Origin: JBCCOW01 sp039025855
GTDB lineage: Bacteria > Planctomycetota > Phycisphaerae > Phycisphaerales > Phycisphaeraceae
Direction: 5' to 3'
NCBI GenBank assembly: GCA_039025855.1
Contig: JBCCNL010000011.1
Span: 13,540-77,539 of the forward strand
Length of the DNA stretch: 64,000 bases
Positions 58,365 through 64,000 of this stretch are shown here, piece by piece. The stretch's first letter is position 1; the number at the start of each line of letters is the position of its first letter. Made by a program: the position numbers and the translations under genes. The notes beneath the pieces were generated by a model. The model did no database searches and had not been told where the DNA came from. It worked only from the letters and a program-made list of their open reading frames with translations.

Positions 58365-59864
58365 TCACATCCCCACCCGCTCGTCCGGCACCCGCCCGAA
58401 CGCGATCTTGTCTTCCATCACCCGCCTCGCCACCCTATGCATCCCGCCCAGATACAGCGTGTGCCCGCCGTGCTTCTGATTCACCCGATCCATCAGAGCT
58501 CCCAACTCACGCCGATCCTCCGCCGGCTTAAAAAGGTTTCCTGCCGTGGCCGTGACCGGCGTCAGTCCGCTCACCGTGACCGCCACCCGCAGCGGCTGAC
58601 CCGCCCGCGTCGCCCCCGTCCGCCGATACCGCTCATCGCCCATCCGCGCCCGCAGCCGCGCGACCGCCCCCCAGGCCCCGTCAGCCCGGCGGGTCGGTGT
58701 TGACCTCGCCCCACACATCACGCGTTCGTCACCGATCCATCCCCACCCCTTCCGCCGCCACACCCGCTCCAGGTGCTCCACCAGCGTCAGCGTGTCCTGA
58801 CAGGCCGGCACCGCGATCTCATCACTCCACCCCGCCCCACCACCCGCCCCTCCCACAAACGTCACCGCCACCGACAGCCGCGTCCCCAGATACCCCTCCG
58901 CCCGCAGCCGGGCCGCCGCCTTATGCAGCAGCCGCGTGACCATCGCGTGCGCCCCCGCCTCCGTCCGCAGGTCCGGGGCCAGCACGTTCGCGTGCCCCAC
59001 CATCCGCTTGACCGTCCGCTGCTCAGGCGCCTCCAAACCGTGCAGCCCGTACCAATACCGCCGACCCTCCACCGATCCCCACACATCCCGCATCTCCGCC
59101 TCGCTCAACGCCCACAACCCCTCCACCGTCGTCACCCCCCGCCGGAACAGCCGCGTCTTCATCCCGTCACTGATCCCCGGAAAATCATCCACCGCCCACT
59201 CCGCCTCCACAAACCGCCCCGGCAGCTCCCCGTCTTCCAACACGATTAAACCGTCCGGCTTCCCCAACTCCGACCCCGCCTTCGCCAGCAACCGCGTCGA
59301 CGCCACCCCCACCGTGCACGTCAACACCCCACCCCACCCAACCGCCCCACCCGCCCCACGCACCCCACGCACCCCACGGAAGCCCACAGAAGCCGAAGGA
59401 TTCTGTGGGCTCGGTCGCGCCGCCACATCCCCCGTCGTCGCGTACTCCGCCGTTATCCCCACCAACGCCGCCCCCACCGCCGCCTTCACCCGCTCCGCCA
59501 ACCCCCGCGCCACCGCCGGCTCCCGTTCCCGCCCCCACAGCCGGATCGCCACCTCGTCCACCGACCACACCTTGTCCACCGGCAGCACCGTTTCGATCGC
59601 CGCCACGATCCGCTTGTGCACCGCGATGTACAACGCCGGCCTCGCCTTCAACAACGCAATCCCCGGACACAGCCGCTCCGCATCCACCACCTTCGTCCCC
59701 GTCTTCACCCCACACCGCTTCGCCTCCAGACTCGCCGCGATGCAGCACGTCCCCCGGCTCTCTACCGGCACCACCCCCACCGGCTTCCCCCGCAACTCCG
59801 GCTCCAGCTGCTGCTCCACCCCCGCGAAGTAGCTGTCCAAATCCAGAAACATCCAACGCAGCAT
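58365..59864 (-). CDS. Y-family (UmuC/DinB-like) DNA polymerase
   Basis: A 499-residue translesion-type polymerase. The palm metal site is LDLDSYFAGVEQQLEPELRG with Asp at residues 8 and 10. SRGTCCIAASLEAKRCGVK is the finger/palm segment. VDKVWSVDEVAIRLWG holds the second palm acidic pair. LTCTVGVASTRLLAKAGSEL is the DinB SxGxxxxKxLAK-like signature, followed by a helix-hairpin-helix-like thumb (FPGISDGMKTRLFRRGVTTVEGL) and a little-finger domain. Between the second palm motif and this signature there is a ~40-residue low-complexity insert encoded by word repeats and a palindrome (59331-59411). No LexA box or imuA partner is visible. Whether the insert affects activity is unknown. Confidence 0.85.
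   Translation of the reverse strand: MLRWMFLDLDSYFAGVEQQLEPELRGKPVGVVPVESRGTCCIAASLEAKRCGVKTGTKVVDAERLCPGIALLKARPALYIAVHKRIVAAIETVLPVDKVWSVDEVAIRLWGREREPAVARGLAERVKAAVGAALVGITAEYATTGDVAARPSPQNPSASVGFRGVRGVRGAGGAVGWGGVLTCTVGVASTRLLAKAGSELGKPDGLIVLEDGELPGRFVEAEWAVDDFPGISDGMKTRLFRRGVTTVEGLWALSEAEMRDVWGSVEGRRYWYGLHGLEAPEQRTVKRMVGHANVLAPDLRTEAGAHAMVTRLLHKAAARLRAEGYLGTRLSVAVTFVGGAGGGAGWSDEIAVPACQDTLTLVEHLERVWRRKGWGWIGDERVMCGARSTPTRRADGAWGAVARLRARMGDERYRRTGATRAGQPLRVAVTVSGLTPVTATAGNLFKPAEDRRELGALMDRVNQKHGGHTLYLGGMHRVARRVMEDKIAFGRVPDERVGM
59331..59411. repeat. 9-base-word block and palindrome inside the polymerase gene
   Basis: On the minus strand tandem GTGGGGTGC/GTGGGGCGG-type words, each nine bases and so three codons, encode RGVRGVRGAGGAVGWGG-like residues. 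Next to them AGCCCACAGAA and TTCTGTGGGCT form a perfect 11-base stem around GCCGAAGGA (59381-59411). The insert keeps frame and splits two conserved polymerase motifs. Confidence 0.85.
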
Positions 59865-59939
59865 CGATCGGTCTCCGCCCCGAGGATACCAATCATAAAC
59901 CTAACTTTCTACGCCGTTCCCCGTAAAAGCAAGGCTTTC

Positions 59940-60233
59940 TTAGCGTTTGTCAGGAGGCCAGCGCGTCCAATCGGACTCGGCCGTTTCGCGTGTCGCCGTC
60001 CACCCCGGCGGCAGGTCCGAGACCTCCAAAACAGTGGGGTCCAACTCCACGATGGCCTGCAAAGCCACCACCGCAGCCCGCGACATGTCGGCCGGTCCAC
60101 CATCGAGAAACTGCCAGCCGTAGTCTTCTGCATCGTGCGAGACCCACAAGATCGGAGCCTTGCCCTCGAGGATCGACCGCACCGTCAGGGTCACGCCGTT
60201 CGGCGGCTGATCAAAAGGCCAGGGCTCATCCAT
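59940..60233 (-). CDS. Small conserved-looking protein, function unknown
   Basis: A 97-residue soluble protein that I cannot name. Features: VRSILEGKAPILWVSHDAED, then YGWQFLDGGPADMSRAAVVA and ELDPTVLEVSDLPPGWTATRE, a compact alpha/beta pattern with conserved-looking Trp and Asp. The upstream TTG is ignored in favour of ATG at 60233. Similar small proteins occur next to toxin-like genes in some bacteria, but nothing here shows that role. Confidence 0.55.
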   Translation of the reverse strand: MDEPWPFDQPPNGVTLTVRSILEGKAPILWVSHDAEDYGWQFLDGGPADMSRAAVVALQAIVELDPTVLEVSDLPPGWTATRETAESDWTRWPPDKR

Positions 60234-60278
60234 CGCCAAACCTCATCGACACACCACGCCATCCCCGGAGCCACGACA

Positions 60279-60866
60279 TCACTCCGCCGGCTGCGTCGCC
60301 GCCCCACCCCCCTCACCCGCCACACCGGTTGTCCCCGGCGTCTCCGCTATCGCTTTCAAATTCGCCATCCCCGACTCGAACATCGGGCCGATCGCCGCCG
60401 GCAGCAGCTTCGCCAAGTACCCCCCCACCACCGGTGCGCCGCTCGCATCCCCCTCCATCCGCCACGTCACCCGCACCTTCCCGTCGCCGAGCACCTCGTG
60501 CAGGATCGTCGCTTTCGCGTGCATCGCATCCGCGATCGTCATGTCGTACCCCACCCCCTTCGCGGGGTCCGACATCGTGAACACCAGCTCCCCGCCCCCC
60601 GTCTGGTCCGTCCACGTCTGGCTCGCCCCCACCCCCGTCGTCTTCGGCCCCGGCGTCACCACCACCGTCGGGTCCTCCGCACTCCACGGCTCCCACTTGT
60701 CCCACTCCACCAAATCCGCGATCAGCCCGTGCACCCGATCCCGCGGCGCGTCCACCACCACCGACCGCTCGACCACGTAGTCCGTCGGTAACAACAACCC
60801 CACCACCACGAACGCCGCCAGCAACAGCACCAACACCACCCCAATCCGAAACAGCCACTTCATCAT
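60279..60866 (-). CDS. SRPBCC-fold membrane-anchored protein
   Basis: A 195-residue protein. The start at 60866 (first of two ATGs) has AAAGGGA upstream and gives a membrane anchor (LFRIGVVLVLLLAAFVVVGLLL). The rest matches the START/polyketide-cyclase-like SRPBCC fold: VERSVVVDAPRDRVHGLIADL, EWDKWEPWSAEDPT, GASQTWTDQTGGGELVF and TWRMEGDASGAPVVGGYLAKLLP. A hydrophobic ligand is likely. The C-terminus is Thr/Gly-rich. No catalytic residues are predictable. Confidence 0.75.
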   Translation of the reverse strand: MMKWLFRIGVVLVLLLAAFVVVGLLLPTDYVVERSVVVDAPRDRVHGLIADLVEWDKWEPWSAEDPTVVVTPGPKTTGVGASQTWTDQTGGGELVFTMSDPAKGVGYDMTIADAMHAKATILHEVLGDGKVRVTWRMEGDASGAPVVGGYLAKLLPAAIGPMFESGMANLKAIAETPGTTGVAGEGGGAATQPAE

Positions 60867-60964
60867 CACAATCCCTTTCAACAGGTGCTTCCAGGACGAC
60901 ACGCTCTGCGTCACTATAAAAACACCACCCGTCATGCCCACGACCAACCGATACCAGCCAAATA

Positions 60965-60996
60965 CATCTCTTTGCCTTTTTGCGTCTCTTTGCGGC
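60965..60996 (-). repeat. Single-arm 9-base-word repeat after pgl
   Basis: On the minus strand directly after the pgl stop: CCGCAAAGAGACGC then further CAAAGAG/CGCAAAAAGG words repeating every nine bases. A complementary arm is not seen. It shares the pattern, though not the sequence, of the arsM-side copy. Confidence 0.7.
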
Positions 60997-61763
60997 TAAC
61001 TTCCCGCCCCACCCCCCGTCGCCGCCGCCGCATCCAGAAACCACGTCAGCTCCCCGCCGCTGGGCTCCGGGTCGATCCCCGAGATCGGGATCTCCTGCAC
61101 GTCGCGCTGGCCCGTCGCTGCCTGTGCTTCAACACGCCGCAGCGCCTCATGCTTCCCCGCTCCCGCCAGCACAACTACTAACTCCCGCGCCGCGTTCAAC
61201 AACGGGTAAGTCATCGTCAGCCGTGCCGGCGGCACCACGCGGTCGCCATCGTTCGTCGCCACCCACTTGTCCGTCACCGACAACGCCGGCGACTCCGGGA
61301 ACAGGCTCGCCGTGTGGCAGTCCCCCCCCATCCCCAGCAGTACCCAGTCCAGCACCGGCACGTCCGTGTCACTCCCCCCCACGTGCTCGATCAGTTCTGC
61401 CTGATACCGCTCCGCCGCGTCGTCCTCCAGCACCGGCATCGCGTGCACCTGCCGCTTCGGGATCCCCGCATGATCCAGCATCGCCTCCCGCATCATTTTG
61501 ATGTTCGACTTCTCGTCCGTCTCCGGAACCCGCCGCTCGTCCACCACCCACACATGCGTCTTGTCCCACGGCAGCCCCCGATACCGCAAATCCGTCACCA
61601 ATCGCAAATAAAACGGCTCCGGCGTCCCGCCCCCCGACAACACCAAATGAAACACCCCCCGCGCCTCCACCGCCCGCACCGCCGCCCCCAGCAGCGCATC
61701 CCCCAACGCCCCAAACAACGCTTCCTTATCCGGCGACACATGCACCGCTCCGGTCAGTTCCAC
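60996..61763 (-). CDS. pgl: 6-phosphogluconolactonase
   Basis: Hydrolyses 6-phosphogluconolactone, the second oxidative pentose phosphate step. The 255-residue DevB/SOL-type protein has VFHLVLSGGGTPEPFYLRLV, HVWVVDERRVPETDEKSNIKMM with the catalytic region, and LDWVLLGMGGDCHTASLFPESPAL. Length and motif order are normal. It is the third gene of zwf-ridA-pgl (33 bases after ridA). The TAG stop is followed at once by a word-repeat element. Confidence 0.94.
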   Translation of the reverse strand: MELTGAVHVSPDKEALFGALGDALLGAAVRAVEARGVFHLVLSGGGTPEPFYLRLVTDLRYRGLPWDKTHVWVVDERRVPETDEKSNIKMMREAMLDHAGIPKRQVHAMPVLEDDAAERYQAELIEHVGGSDTDVPVLDWVLLGMGGDCHTASLFPESPALSVTDKWVATNDGDRVVPPARLTMTYPLLNAARELVVVLAGAGKHEALRRVEAQAATGQRDVQEIPISGIDPEPSGGELTWFLDAAAATGGGAGS

Positions 61764-61796
61764 AGCAAGCTCCTCACGATCTTCAAGCCATCCGTC

Positions 61797-62213
61797 TCAC
61801 GAAACACACACCACCGCCCGCACCTCAAACACCAACGCAGGCAGCGCCAACTCCGCCACCCCGATGACGGTCCACGCCGGCTCCCACCCGCCCGCCCCAT
61901 CCCCGAAAAACGCCGCCTTCGCCGCCGACACCAACGGCAGCGTCACCTCCATCCCCCGGTGCAGCGTCGTCAAATCCACCACCTGCCTCGGCGTCGCGGG
62001 CACCGCCTCCAACACCTTCCCCAGGTTCGCAAACGCCCGGTTGATCTGCACCTCCGGGTCGTCCGAAATGCTCCCGTCGTCCTCAAACCCCACCTGCCCC
62101 GAGATGAACGCAAACCTGCCCGACGCCACCACCCCCGGCGGGTACGCAAACGCCTCGTACATCGCCGCGTGATGATCCGTCTCGATCCGCTGTGGAAGGC
62201 CCTGCTCGTCCAT
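61797..62213 (-). CDS. RidA family protein (enamine/imine deaminase-like)
   Basis: A 138-residue RidA/YjgF-family protein. YPPGVVASGRFAFISGQVGFEDDGS is the N-terminal family block and EPAWTVIGVAELALPALVFEVRAVV the C-terminal one; the Arg that anchors substrate carboxylate in active RidA is in the final VRAVV-type strand. Active members hydrolyse reactive enamines made by PLP enzymes. AGGAG lies seven bases upstream of the ATG at 62213. It sits between zwf and pgl (38 and 33 bases), an unusual place for RidA. Confidence 0.85.
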   Translation of the reverse strand: MDEQGLPQRIETDHHAAMYEAFAYPPGVVASGRFAFISGQVGFEDDGSISDDPEVQINRAFANLGKVLEAVPATPRQVVDLTTLHRGMEVTLPLVSAAKAAFFGDGAGGWEPAWTVIGVAELALPALVFEVRAVVCVS

Positions 62214-62251
62214 GCCAGCTCCTAACACTCTGGGTGGGTGTGGGGGCGGGG

Positions 62252-63775
62252 TCAATCGTTCCGCCAATACCGCCCCGCCCGCTCCATCATCACGTCCGCC
62301 GATGACGGGCCCCAACTCCCCGCGTTGTAGTTCGGCAGATGCGGGTCCGGGTTCTCGCCCCAATAATCCAGCACCGGCTGCACCGCAAACCACGACGCCT
62401 CGATCTCGTCCCGGTGCTTGAACAGCGACTGGTCCCCCCGCATCACATCGCCCAGCAGCGTTGCGTACCCGTCCGGCGGATCGACATTCCACTGCTTCAC
62501 GTAATCGAAGTCCATCACCACGTCCCCCAGCTTCAGCCCCGGCCCCGGCACCTTCCCGTTGAACCGCACCCGGATCCCCTCGTCCGGCTGCACGTTCACC
62601 ACGATCTGGTTGTGCTTCTGCTGCTTCGCCTCCTCGCTGAACAGACAGTGCGGCGTGTCCTTCAGATACACCACGATCTCCGTCTTCTTCTCCGCCATCG
62701 CCTTGCCCGACCGAAGGTAGAACGGCACGCCACCCCACCGCATCGTCTCGACGTTGAACTGCATCGCTGTGTACGTGTCGGTCTGCGACGCCGGGTCGAC
62801 CCCGTCCGTCTCCCGGTACCCCACCATCTTCTCACCGCCCACCAACCCCGCCGAGTACTGCCCCCTCACCGCGAGCTTCGGCACCTCCGATTCCTTCGGC
62901 ACCCGCAGTGCCTTGAACACCTTCACCTTCTCCGTCCGGATGTCCTCACCGTCCAATGTCACCGGCGGCTCCATCGCCACCAGCGACAAGACCTGCAGCA
63001 AATGGCTCTGCACCATGTCCCGCATCGCCCCGCCCGATGGCCCGTCGTAGTAGCTGCCCCGGTCCTCGACCCCCACGGACTCGCTCGCCGTGATCTGCAC
63101 GTGGTCCACGAAGTTCCGGTTCCACACCGGCTCAAAGATCGTGTTCGCAAACCGCAGCACCAACAGGTTCGCCACCAGCTCCTTCGCCAGGTAGTGATCG
63201 ATCCGATAGATCGAGCTCTCGAAGAACGTCTCCGCCAGCGTCCGGTTCAGGCTCACCGCAGAAGACGGGTCGTGCCCGAACGGCTTCTCCACCACGATCC
63301 GCTGCCACGATTCCTCGTCCTTCACCACCGACACCGCCCGCTTCCCGTCCGTCACCATCCCCGTCGCACCGATATTCCGGATCACCGGCTCAAAGAACTG
63401 CGGCGACAGCGACAGGTAGAACAAGAAGTTCTTCCCCGTCCCGTGCTGTGTCGACAACCCCTCAAGGTCCTCCTGCAGCTTCGGCCACGCCTCCGCCTTC
63501 GTCGAGTCCGCCGCCACGTAATGCACGTGCTCCGCGAACGTGTCGAAGTCCTCCCGCGATTCGTAGCTCTTCGGCGAGAAGCTGTACAACTGCTCCCGAT
63601 AGTCATCGTCGCTGTACTTCGTCCGCGACACACCAACCACCCCGAAGTTCGCCGGCATCTGCCCGTTCTTCCACAGGTAGTAAACCGCCGGCACCAGCTT
63701 CCGAAGCGTCAGGTCGCCCGACGCCCCAAAAATCACGATCAGGCAATCCTCTGCCGCTTGCTGCATCTTCGCCAT
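62252..63775 (-). CDS. zwf: Glucose-6-phosphate 1-dehydrogenase
   Basis: First step of the oxidative pentose phosphate pathway. The 507-residue protein has the N-terminal coenzyme site LIVIFGASGDLTLRKLVPAVY, IVVEKPFGHDPSSAVSLNR, the active-site segment YRIDHYLAKELVANLLVLRF, and the C-terminal FYLRSGKAM, with VQPDEGIRVRFNGK nearby. ATG at 63775 begins MAKMQQAAED; an upstream in-frame start is unlikely. gnd is not in this window. Upstream is a 70-base gap to a partial gene on the same strand. Confidence 0.97.
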   Translation of the reverse strand: MAKMQQAAEDCLIVIFGASGDLTLRKLVPAVYYLWKNGQMPANFGVVGVSRTKYSDDDYREQLYSFSPKSYESREDFDTFAEHVHYVAADSTKAEAWPKLQEDLEGLSTQHGTGKNFLFYLSLSPQFFEPVIRNIGATGMVTDGKRAVSVVKDEESWQRIVVEKPFGHDPSSAVSLNRTLAETFFESSIYRIDHYLAKELVANLLVLRFANTIFEPVWNRNFVDHVQITASESVGVEDRGSYYDGPSGGAMRDMVQSHLLQVLSLVAMEPPVTLDGEDIRTEKVKVFKALRVPKESEVPKLAVRGQYSAGLVGGEKMVGYRETDGVDPASQTDTYTAMQFNVETMRWGGVPFYLRSGKAMAEKKTEIVVYLKDTPHCLFSEEAKQQKHNQIVVNVQPDEGIRVRFNGKVPGPGLKLGDVVMDFDYVKQWNVDPPDGYATLLGDVMRGDQSLFKHRDEIEASWFAVQPVLDYWGENPDPHLPNYNAGSWGPSSADVMMERAGRYWRND

Positions 63776-63845
63776 GGCCGGGACTATACCCCACCCCACA
63801 CCCCCGGTCTGAACAAATCAAGACCACCCCGGTCCGCATCACGCC

Positions 63846-64000
63846 TCACTCAAACACCGGCTCCCACTCCAGCGTCGCGCTGAACGGCCCACCCACCCCC
63901 ACCTCCAACTCCCCCGCCGGCTCCTCCACCCCCACCTCAAAAGACCACTGCCCGATCACATCATCCCCCACCCCACCCCACCCACCCCACCTACCCATCC
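63846..64000 (-). CDS. 3' part of an unknown gene running off the right edge
   Basis: The minus-strand frame ending at the TGA at 63846-63848 has no internal stop to the window edge. Its last residues read WSFEVGVEEPAGEL and then EWEPVFE, a credible protein end, while the upstream part is a Gly/Trp-rich low-complexity run. A possible ATG lies only two bases from the edge, but the gene may continue. I cannot name it. Its low-complexity part is made of GTGGGGTGG-like words resembling those inside the polymerase gene. Confidence 0.45.
   Translation of the reverse strand, partial: MGRWGGWGGVGDDVIGQWSFEVGVEEPAGELEVGVGGPFSATLEWEPVFE

Noticed and set aside
11701..60998. Word-repeat elements as CRISPR arrays
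   Set aside because: No constant repeats with unique spacers of 25-40 bases, no cas genes; periods are 7-9 bases.

Overview
This 64 kb, GC-rich window looks like chromosome of a marine, polysaccharide-degrading member of Planctomycetota, most likely class Phycisphaerae (Phycisphaera/Algisphaera type). The inference rests on several features: two PEP-CTERM proteins; prepilin-like proteins with a C-terminal H-X9-DG motif; a LacI regulator, prepilin-like protein and agarase in one overlapping operon; a GH10 xylanase; an S55 (SpoIVB-type) secreted protein; and scattered housekeeping genes. No prophage, transposase, integrase or CRISPR array was found. Gene density is high, and no gene-free gap exceeds 300 bases.

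Layout. 1-9.4 kb: PhyH dioxygenase, alpha/beta hydrolase, enolase, GH10 xylanase, ribosomal protein L34, and a two-gene secreted system (beta-propeller-like protein plus S55 protein). 9.5-14 kb: RNase III, DUF3592 membrane protein, nitroreductase and a DinG-type helicase. 14-18.5 kb: three tandem PilZ proteins, the L11-L1-L10-L7/L12 operon and tRNA-Phe. 18.6-23.6 kb: PEP-CTERM protein and the LacI/prepilin-like/GH50 operon. 23.7-31 kb: Aat, LysM lipoprotein, M48 protease with a TerB-like tail, LemA, a glycosyltransferase, Rho and CoaE. 31-37.7 kb: type IV pilus/type II secretion motor genes pilB-pilT-pilB-pilC. 37.7-49.5 kb: HIT-MazG-HIT locus, ArsM, PiT transporter, a TIM-barrel protein, AEC carrier, SprA-related protein, phosphatase, IlvC, SlyX and a lipid kinase. 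49.5-60 kb: a second PEP-CTERM/prepilin pair, a Cys-rich protein, a SpoIIE phosphatase sensor, a GT4 glycosyltransferase, a DUF4139 protein and a Y-family polymerase. 60-64 kb: SRPBCC protein and pgl-ridA-zwf (entry to the pentose phosphate pathway).

Functional themes. Surface and secretion machinery is prominent: the pilus motor, prepilin-like proteins, PEP-CTERM proteins, PilZ proteins that probably read c-di-GMP, and secreted glycosidases. Together these suggest an algal-surface lifestyle. Carbon from xylan or agar would feed enolase and the Zwf/Pgl branch.

The most unusual signal is a set of short DNA elements made of 7- or 9-base words. Each of eight clear copies starts within about 25 bases of a stop codon, or overlaps one. 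The arm next to the gene is purine-rich, and in six of the eight a complementary pyrimidine-rich arm closes a long imperfect hairpin. One copy supplies the last codons and stop of dinG, and two copies flank the mazG-like gene. A second set of small palindromes lies in frame inside low-complexity linkers of four protein genes, and the polymerase copy also contains 9-base words. I know of no named system that covers both sets.
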